In this document: piece by piece, positions 31,709-43,474 of the stretch
Position numbering within the stretch: position 1 is the stretch's first letter
Layout of the letters: the number at the start of each line of letters is the position of its first letter
From: Onchocerca volvulus
Lineage: Eukaryota; Nematoda; Chromadorea; Rhabditida; Onchocercidae
DNA length: 64,000 bases
Direction: 5' to 3'
NCBI GenBank assembly: GCA_000499405.2
Contig: HG738137.1
Coordinates: forward strand, 26,031,832-26,095,831
Notes under the pieces: generated by a model
Databases searched by the model: none
The model's input: only the letters and a program-made list of their open reading frames with translations
What the model was told of the DNA's origin: nothing
Made by a program: the position numbers and the translations under genes

Positions 31709-34062
31709 ATGAATGATTTATGCTTGCAAGGTCTTATGCGGCATAGAATGACGGTATTTCATTATTTACCGCTTATCTTGATGAGTGTTATTTTACTAGC
31801 AACTTTTTTCACACTAAAATTCGCTTTTTTCGGGATGAAACACATAATATTGCACAGGTATTAATGTATCTTCTCTTCTCAGATAACTTCATTTTGGAAA
31901 ACAGAGAATATTTTATCAATTTATTAAGTATTCTTAGTGAAGAGCATGACTAATGTGGGTTCAGCTCCGAATCATTCACTAATCTCACACTTCAATCAAG
32001 TTTACCCTTTGAAAGACAGTCGGTGTATTTATTTGATTTGTTGACGATGTTAAAAATCGAATATCCTATAAGCAAGCTATTTGATTCCACATCTTCAGAC
32101 AGCTTTAGATATAAAGTCTGATTTCAGTGTTATCTGCCACCTTTCTTTTATCAAATCACTACTTACCGAAAATTGAAAGAAGCAACAGTTGCAGAAATTC
32201 GCTTATACTCTTGCAAAATATGAATGTATCGGCGATGTTGATCAACGTTGGTGGAACATTTATGATGGCATACCAAATCTATTTGTCCAGTATATCAGTA
32301 AGCCAACCTTGCGACCTACTGATACCTTACAGCGAATGTTTTATCGTTCGTGCACCGCTTGTTGTGGGTTCCATCAATATTCACACATCTATACTAACCT
32401 TTTTCATTGAACAATTATTTGCTACTGTAAAGTAAGTACATTTTTTGATGATAAATGTCTTATGGCATATATTCTCGAGCAATGAAAAAGATGTTTCATA
32501 CTCATAATGATAAACAAAAAGGTCAATTCGATGAGGCAATCAATTACAGAACTGGCCAAGCAGTTAAAAATGTCTGATATTTCTTCATTTCAATTTCCGT
32601 CATTACAAAAAAACATTTACACCTGAATGAAAAGACATTTTTCATTCCTTATAAATGAGTTGCTATGCTTTATATATATTTGAATTTGAGACAAATGTGT
32701 AATAAAAGTTTTTCTGTCAGTAACTTTTAAGCTAAGATTACAAAAATGAAGATTCAAAATGCTTTCAAGATCGAACCATTATGAGAAACGAAGACACATG
32801 TCCATTGTTGTCATTATGATCTTAGTGCAGTGGTGTTTTGGTGGACTGGTGCTTATTTTCTATGCCATTGGACAGGTGTGCCTGTCAACAATTATTCGTT
32901 TGATTGAAATATAATATTACGAGACAGCAAGGGAAGTTGCGAATCTTTACGATGAGATTGACATTTTCTCATATTTTGAAAAATTACTGAAATTAGAGCT
33001 GGTTTGAAGAATGGTAAATCGTCTGTTGGGTTGCTAATGAACTTTCAGTCTTTTAGTTAAATGCTGACACAATCGCTATTTTACGTCAATAGTTAAAAAC
33101 ACATTACAGTTTGGAATGAATCTTCGAGTGCAAATTTGTAATTTGAACACAATGGATCAGCAATATCGTTATCTTATCGTTTCTTGCGCATTGCTAATCA
33201 ATGATATCATTTGCTTTTTCATTATACTGATTCTTATATGCTACAACAGGAAGCTGAAAAGAAAAATGGTTACTGGTCAATATAGTTTGTCCACGCGCTA
33301 TCAGGTAACTGCTGATACTGAGGTGTGATTGATGGATGATTGGTGCTCATTTCACTCGATATTTGATTTATTCTCGAAATGTTACTTGCCGGAATGATAT
33401 GCAAATGGAAAGAGCTATGAATCTGCAGTAGTACAGTAGGATACGATGGAGAGAAATGAGTTTCTAAAGTTTTATTCACCGCCAACAATTCTGTTCGAAT
33501 CTTGCATCGATCAGAGCATCAGAAAGTCTAGCTAATAGCGATAGATTTAATAACTCTTTCTTTCAATGAAATCGTGTGTTGCAAGAATGTAACATCGTAG
33601 TGCAAATGATGCTTTTTCTGCTGCTGAAGATGTTTTCAGATTCGTGAAAATATTCGTTTTCTACGACTGGCAATACGCGTGTCGTCGGTGATTAATGCCT
33701 CATCTGTAATAAATATTGTGATAAGGTCTGCAATTTCTCATAACCAAAAATTGAAATGGATTTTTTGGAGCTGTGAGCCAGTGATTCAGAACATATCCTA
33801 CGTCATCATCATCATATTGATTGAATTCGAAAACTGGTAGGTTTGATTGCAGTGGCTGTTGTTTCAAGTCAATTGCCAGGTGATTGTCTTACCTTCCCAA
33901 TTGACTATTATTTCTACTTTTAGGAGGCAAAGAAATAGATTCATCAAGGATGACGCAGAAAATATCGACAGCATCACAATAATGCAGGATATCTGGCGTG
34001 ACAAAATACACTCCCGACAAAGTATTCTGAATACATTATACAATAAAATCATGATACTTTAA
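31709..34062 (+). CDS. Serpentine seven-TM chemoreceptor (Sra/Srab-like)
   Basis: Nematode-type G-protein-coupled receptor, expected in the plasma membrane of sensory neurons by family. Seven exons keep phase throughout and give 349 aa, the usual length: 31709-31857, 32195-32431, 32770-32875, 33110-33304, 33640-33836, 33853-33879, 33924-34062. TM1 is about residues 18-40 (YLPLILMSVILLATFF), followed by HRNSLILLQNMN. TM2 and TM3 lie in exon 2, TM4 (MSIVVIMILVQWCFGGLVL) in exon 3 and TM5 (LIVSCALLINDIICFFIILI) in exon 4. The family landmark LSTRYQ then IRENIRFLRL spans the exon 4/5 junction, and TM6-7 are in exon 5. The tail is basic, then acidic. Frame stays open upstream of the ATG to an acceptor at 31690, so a few more N-terminal residues or an upstream exon are possible. 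Exons 1-4 lie in the unique spacer; exons 5-7 lie inside the right arm of the inverted repeat. Subfamily (sra or srab) is inference. Confidence 0.85.
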
Positions 34063-34748
34063 GATACTGAAGCTCTCGCTGATGGCAAATTTGTATATTC
34101 TTATGATGAATAATAAAATTACTTGGGCTCGCTATGTCTAGACAATACTTTCGAAATATCTCGGTTGAGCCAATCCCGGGATTTCGTATTCTCAAACTGT
34201 GGATATGCTATTCATAAACAAATGTTGCTACTCTGATTTTGAAAGATCTTTAAAAATGGATAATTTTGAGTATTCCCAAGTTCTATCAGCAAAAAGTAAA
34301 AAAGCTTCTAACTGTGATGAGGGTTCGGTATTTACGGTAATCTTAACTGATTTTAGAAAGACAAAATAGATTTTTCAATTTAATTGATGAGTTGTTAGTC
34401 GCTTATTCTTGCTTTTTAAATAATTACGAATCAAAATGTGCAAGTTATCTTCACTGCAACCCATTTCTTTGTCTTCAACGTTTCATTTAATAAAATCCTA
34501 TTTTGTCATCGTCTTCGAAGGATTTGTAATATTTGCTGCTTCATTTCATTCCCTATTGACGGTCGCCAATCAATAATCATTAGCAGGCATTATTACATTG
34601 TTGCCATCAAAGTTCCGTTTTCACTTCCGAATGAGGAGGTGCGTATCGGTGAGCAGCTTATCTTCGCTTCCATATTCGCACCAATCGGTTGTTTTCAATA
34701 ATTTTATCATTTTCAAACTTTGCTTACTCATTCTCACAGCAATCTCTT
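33309..34748. repeat. Right arm of large inverted repeat
   Basis: Reverse-complement partner of 29710-31058. It begins within about five bases of the exon 4 donor of the chemoreceptor and contains its exons 5-7 and downstream sequence. Two insertions relative to the left arm are at about 34204-34221 and 34607-34682. The first breaks a 73-codon frame that is open in the left arm (30012-30233, minus); that frame resembles no known protein. Confidence 0.92.
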
Positions 34749-34845
34749 TGCCGTGATGTTGTCCTTTCATTCTTACAGGTATCATTTACCTACCTTTCCA
34801 TTAGTTATCACCATCCTCCACACATTTCTATCTCTCTCCCCTTCA

Positions 34846-34873
34846 TCTCTCTCTCTCTCTCCCTCTCTCTCTC
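34846..34873. repeat. (CT)n microsatellite
   Basis: Interrupted run of CT dinucleotides. Confidence 0.9.
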
Positions 34874-34883
34874 CTTCATACTT

Positions 34884-36072
34884 TTCTTATTATCAATGAG
34901 AAAACATTTACCCATTATCTTTGGGAGATGTTCGCTCTACAGTAATAAACTCAACTGATAAGAGCTGTAAGGTCGTGAATTGGTAACATTGACTCTGATT
35001 TAGATAATAATCGTGATATTAATAGTTTAGTTTTGAAGATGAATCGAGTGTTGTAAATCCAAAGTGAGGAGAAGTCTCAGAACGTAAAAATACTGTATCT
35101 CTCGATAACTTGTATTTAAGTTTATCAAAGAAAGGTAAAATAAAGTTTTTGCAAAACTTCTGGCAGAGAATTTTAACACGGGCAAGGCAGAAATAACTGA
35201 GAAAATAAAAGAATAGAAGGAAAATAGGAATCGGAATTTAGACTATAAATTTGAACAGAACTTAATAAAAATCCTTGAATCATCGCTTTCTAAAATATTG
35301 AAACAATTTATTTCTTTACCAGAAGACCTCAAATTTATTGTTGATATGCGTTCTGATATTTTCAGCATTTAACATTCATGTTGTGTGTTAGTAATATTTT
35401 TGTTATCTTTTCCAATCTACCAAATGTAGCGGAATGTTATCATTTTTATCTTTAATGTTGATATTGATATCTTTATTTTATCTAATCAATATGCAAAACT
35501 TTGAGTTTATAATTTATTGATATTTTTATCAAATTTATGTTAATTTGAAACTATTATTTAGCCTTAAAAAGATTGTTCATAATTAAGAACGAGAAATAAC
35601 TACAAAACTTGGAATAAAATTTTTCTATTTTATATAAAAAAAAAGAAAAAAAAAGAGAGATTTATATTCCTATATCTTAAATGTAGATGCTTAGTTAAAA
35701 CTTTTATTTTAATAAGAATACCATACATTATTACTTTGTAATGTAATTCAAATATTTGTTGTTTTTCAACTGGAACATTGTCTGGTTGATAGATTGAATT
35801 GTGTTTAACATGACAGAAATGGAAAAAAAAAAAATGTTGCTACAATCATAAAAAATCAGTCAAACTATAGCACCATTGGCGTTTTTTCTCTTCTATTTTT
35901 TTTTTTTTTTTTTGTTGCATTCAAAAAAACTTCTACCACTTTTACTGATATAAAAACCTGTTCAATACCTTTCCTATTATCAATGAGAAAGCATTTATCC
36001 ATTATCGTTCGGACATGTTCGCTCTGTTACTTTCCCTTTACAGTAGTAAAGTCCACTGATAAGAGATAAGCG
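34884..36072. repeat. Pair of about 95-105 bp direct repeats
   Basis: The sequence around 34884-34973 and that at 35967-36072 share TATTATCAATGAGAAA, CATTTA, CCATTATC, TGTTCGCTCT and ACAGTA(A/G)TAAA, then ACTGATAAGAG, with the same order and spacing. The second copy has a short insertion. They lie about 1.08 kb apart in the same orientation, the first just outside the right inverted-repeat arm. No coding content is seen; probably a dispersed repeat element fragment. Confidence 0.7.
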
Positions 36073-39000
36073 TCCTAAATGCGGCGCATCGTCTATTTCT
36101 TTTTTTTTAAAAAGTCATAACAAACATAGATAACGTACTTTTTAGGCTATTCGTAGTTGTTTTTTTAACTATTCCGAATGAACACACAAAATGAGTCATC
36201 GAAGTGTTGATAAACGACAATTCCTCTTGCATTGTTCATCGGAAGTGAGTGTAATATGTCTATGAGAGCATCCGACCTTCCATTCCTTTATTCAGTCCTA
36301 AATTTTTAATTGCTTCGAGAATTTGAAGAATAATTCTTTTACTCCATGCTTATAATCACTGCTCTAGCTATTCTTTCCTGTTTAGGCAGTAATCGATATG
36401 ATGTGTTAAATTCCCTTGACTTGACCTTGTCACCAATGTATACTATCATCTCATCTCCCTCAAATCATTTCTCGAATGAGTTTTGCTTTTCGTTTCAATT
36501 TTTTATTCTATTTTAGATATGAATTCCAATTTCGATTTTGATTTTCGTCTTTTGGTCCTTATTTTTTGGTTTGCATATCTACAAACTCTGGAAATAATTC
36601 AATTTTCACAGATTATTGTCTCTCATATATGTCGTCTTATTCTCCCAAATTGTCACCATCTTTCGACTGATATGCTTGTCTCAGCAACGATCATTTTCCT
36701 CTTGCATATTTCTCCTCCTCCAATTATTTTTATCGTGCATAAAACTCCGTTTGAGTATTTGAGTATGTAGTACTTACTCAAACTCCGTCTGAATATCATA
36801 CTGTTATTATTAGCCATTCAGTTGTATAAATGACAACTTGTGAGCCTTGCTGTGTTAAACATCAACAATCTACTATTAGCAATGACAAAAAAGAATGCTA
36901 TTCGAACTATTATCATTTAAGTTTTTCCAATTTTTTTCCTTCAAAACAATATAAACCTTAATAAAATCAAAAGTCACAGTTATATCGAAGACTTGTTGTT
37001 ATTGATTGTTTCGTTTGGGAAGACATGGAGCTTTTGAAATTAAAACAGAAGCTGATTATGTAATAACCATAATAAGTTCAGACAAAAAGAAGAAAGTTAC
37101 GTTTAAAGGTATTGAAACCATGCCAGGTTCATTTCTGACACTAAAGCGGTCCATATCGAATACAGTATAATGATAATTGTGATGTTTGAAACTTTGCTGC
37201 CAATTCCTCCCACTTTCCACATTTTTAACCAATTGTTTCGTAATCAAAAAAAGTATGTTTAAAATTTTTAAAATTTGTTTACTTGAAATATAAATTTTGC
37301 ATGGAGAAAGAGATCAAATATTTTATTTTTTTTTTCTTCTAAAAATTTCTTAAAACAAGTTTCTCAAAAATTTTTTTGTTGAATGTAAAATTAAATTTTT
37401 TCATTTGCTTCTACAAAAAAAAAAAAAAAAAAAAAAAAGAAAAAAAATGTTGTTTCTGAGTTCAAGAAATCTCTGTGATCGCGTGATTATGCGGCAATGA
37501 AATAGAGCTGAGCCCGGAAAATGTATTCGGCAAGCTCATAATTTGATATATTCATTTATCTATCGATTGAAACATTAATATATATGTCATGATCTCTATC
37601 GGTATTCCGGATGAAATTTTTAGGAAGGGAAAGTTGTTTGAATTTGCAAGTTCTAAAAGTTTTATTTTCGAAAACTTTATCCAATGATCTGTAAAATATT
37701 TCCTTGTTTGATGATGTGGATGTTGATGTCGCGAAATTTTTTTTAGTTATGTCTCTTGTGAGTGACAAAGACGAATTCTGTTTGAAAAAAGAATTTATTA
37801 GCAACGGATCAGTTACGAACAAAAAACTATCCGAGAATATCCAAATAACTTATCACTCGGTATTCTTTCCTTCTTCACTCGTAGAAAAGAATACTGCCCC
37901 TTGATTGTCCGCCTACCGTGTCGCCCCGAACTTCTGCTGTTGCTGGAAAAGAATTGACTGTGCTCCAAAATCCGAATCTTTTATATCCTTCCGGAATTCC
38001 TCCTTCCTCCTTCTTTTCTGATCTATGATTCATCGCCTCATGATTGTTCGATTTCTCTTTGTATAGCTGTTGATCGGAGCATTTTGGCAGGAAACATGTT
38101 TGTCCTTTTGTTTATCGTTTTGGCGGCAAATATGTTTACCGACTTCTTCGTCCGTTTGAAACTACGCGCTTTTCCATTCCTTGCTTGTATTAATTATAAT
38201 TTTCGGATTTTTCCGTCAGTTGAATCATTTTTATGGACTTCTCTTTCTCGAAGTTTTCTTTTGCAACCGATCGATTTGTCACCTTTTATTGTGCCAAATT
38301 GTTTTGTTATCATTAATTCGTACTTTACATATTTAAAACGCATTATTGTTGAAGCCATCTGTCAGAAACAAATAGTATTCGAAGAACAATCATTAAGCGC
38401 CATTCGGCTGACAGCTGTCACATTAGTTACAAATCGTAGTTGTTGATTTGTTGTGTCTTTTTATTTCATTTTATTCATATTTCTTCGTAGTTTTTGAAAG
38501 ATCATATTGAAATAGATTACGGTGATGCAAAGAATTAATTAACAATTATATGGATCAAATTACTTAAAAGATTTGCATGAAAGGAAAAGTGAATTGCGAG
38601 AATATTTGTTGAACGAACTAGAAACAACATTTTGAGGGAAATGGATTGGGAATAGACATACGAACGAAAAATTAGCTAAGAGAGCAAAGAATGTAGAGGA
38701 AAATCTCTTCGAGATTGATTTGAGATTATAAATTATCAGAATATCTTCTCGTAGATATTAGGAAAAAAATAATAAACAAAATGGACGCAGAACATTCAAA
38801 GTTCTATCTCTTCAAGTCTCATAATACTCAAGTATTCCATGTTTATCTTATCCATTATCATCGATGGATTCTATCAACAAGTCGATTATTTCATTGTCTG
38901 TTAAATATCTACCAGCTTTGTCTACTTTCGTTCTGTACATTTTTGATGCAACAATGGTCAGTGACGTAACTTGGAAACATTACTTTGAGATCCTGTTCGA

Positions 39001-39187
39001 ATACTGGTATTAAACAAAATTGGGAGAAACAGTTGGTCAGTACCGGCGATATCGGTGAATGAATAAATGATCATTACGATGAAAATCAATATTTGCAATA
39101 ACAACAGTCAGCAAAAAAAGCAGGATTGTAGTTGGAATGCTTCTCTGAATGATAAATAGTACATAATCTTTTCGACCTTATCCTGGA

Positions 39188-39189
<2 letters not shown>

Positions 39190-39221
<32 letters not shown>
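39190..39221. repeat. (TC)n microsatellite
   Basis: Uninterrupted run of about 15 TC/CT dinucleotides. Confidence 0.95.
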
Positions 39222-39223
<2 letters not shown>

Positions 39224-40499
39224 AATTCTCGACTGAATGTTATTTAACTTGCTGTGACATCCTTCATTTACAATTAGAAATGAAAAGAAATGAATAGAAT
39301 TGATATTCTCATCCTTATATCATTCTATTCTAGTTTTAACTGAATTTGATCAAATGATCCAGAACCCTTATTAATCAACTTGGAGAAATTCTCTTCGGCA
39401 TATATTTTCACTACTGCCGTTTGCTGCTGTAATATTAAAACGATTGTACTCGTTGAAGCATTTCAAGAGATATTGAAACATTCGTTTAAATCTTTATGTC
39501 ATTTCTCTCCATACTTTCATTCCTTCTCTCCTTTTTCCTTTTTTTTTTTTTTTTTTCGATTTAACATTATTCTCTTCATCCATCCATCCATTCTTCTTCA
39601 CTGGAAACGAATCTGTTTGGAAAAAAGTTTTTCTGCATGAGTTCGTTTCTTTATTGCTGCATTTTTGGATCTGAAAACAGATTTTACTGCTATTGTCATC
39701 TTTTTGAATTGTATGACATATGTTGTTGTTTACAAAGCAATCAAATGACCCTACCATGATCATGTCAGTTATGAATTATGCATTCTATCATCAGTGGAGT
39801 GCAATTTTCCTATTTTGATCAATAGATTTGATAAGAGTTGTGTATGCTTATCAACATTTGTGATAAAAGATATATAGTAATTCATCATCCTCGACGTGCA
39901 TAAGAAAGATATTCTACCAATAATATAATCAAATTTAATTATCGCCAATAAGAATTAGCCAATATCAGCAAATATCATTGATTTAGTGTGTAACCATTTT
40001 CAGTAAACTTTTCTTGAAAGAAAGTTGCTTAGAAGATATGGAATAGAATTTACGGTTCCATTTACTTGTTATTTAGATAGATCTGAAAGGAAGATTTGGC
40101 GAAGATAAGCTGCAAGTTCTGCTAATAAAATGATTGAGACATGCTGTTGTCATCAATCCTTCATCACACAAGAGCATTGAAGTTGCTGAAATGCTCGATT
40201 GCTCTGATACTGTAAGATGAAACTGTGAATAGTATCACCGAAGTAATCTGAATATGGAATAAAATATTTCTAACAAAAGCAGTGCATTATAATATGTTGC
40301 AAAATTTGCGAGAAAGTTGACATTTCATTAGCAGTATCCGTTAGAATGATCTATTGTGATAGTGCATATTACATTAGCAGTCTTTTGAATGAATTAAATA
40401 TGATTTAATGTAGATTCGGATCAGCAATAAATATAATATCAATTTGATTATCTAGTAATTAATTGGCGATAACGATAAATTTGGCTTACTATTAGGAAG

Positions 40500-43474
40500 A
40501 TGTTACAAACGGGAGATGGCCGAATTGGCTTGGATGGGCCAACTGTCACAGCAGAAGATGGCTTCTTAACTAAAGTGATGATCAATTCGATGGATGTGAA
40601 GAAAGTTATTACTCTGATTGGTGCATTCTATTGGCTTGTTATGACCGTTTTTGTTATTCCTGGTGTTGTTGTTGTGACGTTCCTTACTATTATGGTACCT
40701 GCTTTTTGTATTAGGTTGGTTTCTTCTTCACAGTTAGTTGCCTGACATTGAAGAGATGGCTGGATTCAGAAATTCAAATCTAATTATTGCTGTTAATTTT
40801 CCTATCTTTCGATAAGCATTCCAGTATATCATGGTTCAATTGGCTTGATCACAAGTTGTGTCGTATGGTAAATGAACATTGGAGTTCGGCTGCACAATTT
40901 GCTGGGATTAATATTGTGGAGTATGGTGATGATATTTCAAAAGTTTGTTTCATGATTTAAAAATTTGCAGATTTAAAAATTTTCAAAAAATTCGACATGT
41001 TTTTTGCTTATGCTATCAGTTCGTACATTTATCGGTTCATGTCCTTGTCATCTTTATTACTTTCTCCGTGGCTGATTGCCGTGAGCGTCACTTATTTTCA
41101 CATAGTACACAAAGGGGTCGCTATTTCAAATTTCGTCGTTGATTTAAAACTGAATTAGTGGTCATAGATGAAATTTTGCATAAAGTGAGTTAATTGAAAT
41201 TTAAATTCAAATTTAATAATTTTAATCCCGAGATACGCATTATACATTAAAATTTTGCAGCTGTCCGAAAAACGGGTTTTATTTCTTGCCAATCATTTGG
41301 GTCTTATTGATCATTTTGTAATTATGTCAGCATTACGAAATAAAGGAACTATTGCTGAAAAGGTGTTCATCTTAAATTTAAATATTTTTAATATTTAATT
41401 CAAACATTTTTGCATTATTAATCTATTGCTAATTTAAAGAACCATTCGTTGTCTCTCTGTTGCAAAATTACATTAATTTGATTTTAAAAAAAAACGTCAC
41501 TTTATCATTATTCTATTTCGATTACTTCAGTATCTTTGGGTAATATATAATGTGTGGAAAATGACACCATTGGGAGTGATGTGGACCATCCACGGCAATT
41601 ATTTCGTTGATGGTGGTGCTGCAAAACGAAATCAAATGTTAGAAAATTTCAAAACACATTTGAAAAGAAATTATTGGAAATATGATCATCGATGGATTGT
41701 CATATATCCGGAGGGTAATAATCTTACACTTTACTTCATGCTAACTTAGTGGTCTGTCGAAAATTTCTCACTAATTTAACAGAAATTTTGTGATCTAAGC
41801 AGTTTTCATCCGATATTTAACCAATCAATTAAATTTGCTTCAAAAAAAAAAAAAAAAAGAAAAAATGATGTTTGAAACAACAAAAATGTATAACTATGAC
41901 TGGAATTCATTGAAAATTTATTCGAATTTCATTATATTTAAGTAATTTGTAAAAAAAAAAAACAAACTTACCTTTGATCAATAAAGCAAGTGTTTCATAA
42001 ATAAAATTGATTTTTTTCTGGAACAATAAAGCATAGTTCATAAATTGTAATTAAACTGTTTGGATTGACGTGGATCAAGTGTGTCTTAGTGTTGAATCGC
42101 CATTTGCATAAGCTTTCTATTTTGAGATGAGGAATGCGAAATTTATCAGTTTCTAATTCCAGGTGGAAGATTGTATCTAATCAAGGAATTTATCAGTTTC
42201 TAATTCCAGGTGGAAGATTGTATCTAATCAAGGAATTTATCAGTTTCTAATTTCAGGTGGAAGATTGTATCTGATCCAGGAAAAGAATGCTCAATACGCA
42301 TCCCGTGAAGGCTACAAGATCTTTCGACATTGTGCATTACCACGTAGTGGTGCTGCACACGTTGCTATCGAAACAACAATTGGCGATAGTTGTGGTAAGT
42401 TTGTGGAATCAGATGTTTTCAGATATTATTTTGCTTCACTCCCGAATTAACACACAACTACTTCTATTTCTTCAGCAACCACCGAAGACACGAACGATTT
42501 TCTTGAATACATTGTTGATTGCACTTTGGGTTATCAGAATGCCAATGTACCCAGTCTTGGCAATTGGTTACTTGGCGAATTACCGAATGGAATTCTAAAT
42601 GTTGCTGTTTATTACAAAGTAAGCTTTAGTCAAAACTGTTTCATGCTGATGAATATTCTCTCCAAAAAAAAAGTTTTAATTTTAAATTAAAAAATTTTTT
42701 TTGAAAAATTTCCAAGCAAATCGCCTAATGATTCATTCAATTTTTATCACCTGATATGTTACACCTTTTATCTATATCATTTCAATAATTGAAAAAAAGA
42801 ATGTTTAGCAGATTAGTAGTCGTTCATAGGATTAGGAAAAATGATTGAATAAAATATCAAATCGTCTACTGTATTCTATTAAAGCATTCTTTATGGAATT
42901 TCAATTATACAATTTGATTCAATCAATTTTCATAATGCTGAAAATTAGTTAAATTATCTTTGACTTATTAACTTCTCTTAATGTTTAAAATATATTCGAT
43001 ATATTTTGCAGATTTATCGAATAAAACCTGAATGGAAAAACGAAAATATGTTAAAACATTGGTTATATGATCTCTATGAAGAAAAAGTAGGTTTGAGTTC
43101 ACTTTTACAAACAAAAAAAAAAAAATTATAGTATTCTAGAGACTCGAAAATATTTGAATTTTTTTTTTTTTTAAATTTGACTAAAACAACTTTTTAATTG
43201 AAAATTTCATCGTATATATATTTTCTTCTTCTCATTCCCTCTGAAATATCTTTTTTAGGATGAATTACTGGAAAGGTACTATCAGAGAGGCGTTTTTCCA
43301 ACGGATTCACAGAATCATCCAAGCGTTATACGTACTTCAATGTCAACTTGCTTGCTTGTTGAAGCATTTTGGCTTTTACTGTTTTACTTTCACTATTCCA
43401 TATGGTTAAAGTTAGTTGTTGGCCTGATTTACCAATGTTTTATTGTATTTTTCTCTTTTTTGGGGATTTTTTAA
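40500..43474 (+). CDS. LPGAT1-like glycerophospholipid acyltransferase
   Basis: Membrane acyltransferase of the PlsC/LPLAT family, closest by eye to lysophosphatidylglycerol acyltransferase 1; it should transfer an acyl group from acyl-CoA to a lysophospholipid in the ER. Eight phase-consistent exons give 396 aa (human LPGAT1 370): 40500-40714, 40825-40942, 41261-41362, 41531-41714, 42257-42394, 42476-42618, 43012-43086, 43259-43474. TM segments lie near residues 35-68 and at the C-terminus. The catalytic NHxxxxD motif is NHLGLID, and the acyl-acceptor motif is YPEGG across the exon 4/5 junction. LPRSGA and ERYYQRGVFP match the LPGAT1 C-terminal region. Exon 5 starts at the last of three tandem acceptors; the first two would add an in-frame TAA. 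The final exon could end differently, as the last residues are hydrophobic and unconserved. Subfamily assignment (C. elegans acl genes) is uncertain. Confidence 0.92.
42141..42281. repeat. Three 47-bp tandem repeats across a splice acceptor
   Basis: Copies start at 42141, 42188 and 42235. Each begins ATTTATCAGTTTCTAATT and carries an acceptor CAG followed by GTGGAAGATTGTATCT, the first coding bases of acyltransferase exon 5. Copies 1 and 2 look identical; copy 3 has small changes and continues into the true exon. Confidence 0.95.

Larger units (their letters stand above)
34749..40499. other. Long region with no confident gene
   Basis: About 5.7 kb, mostly AT-rich spacer. It holds CT microsatellites, A/T tracts near 35638, 35905 and 37416, and one dispersed repeat pair (annotated). 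Two minus-strand segments read somewhat like exons: 37766-37556, behind a good TTTTTTCAAACAG acceptor, and 37247-37100. They do not join into a model I can defend. A 120-codon plus-strand frame at 38084-38446 begins without an ATG and has no family. The end should hold the acyltransferase promoter. Confidence 0.45.

Noticed and set aside
34846..34873. CT microsatellite as a regulatory GAGA-type element
   Set aside because: Simple dinucleotide repeats are common in this window and nothing ties this one to a promoter.
38084..38446. 120-codon plus-strand frame with a hydrophobic start
   Set aside because: Begins without an ATG, has no splice context and no recognisable domain; composition is typical of AT-rich chance frames.
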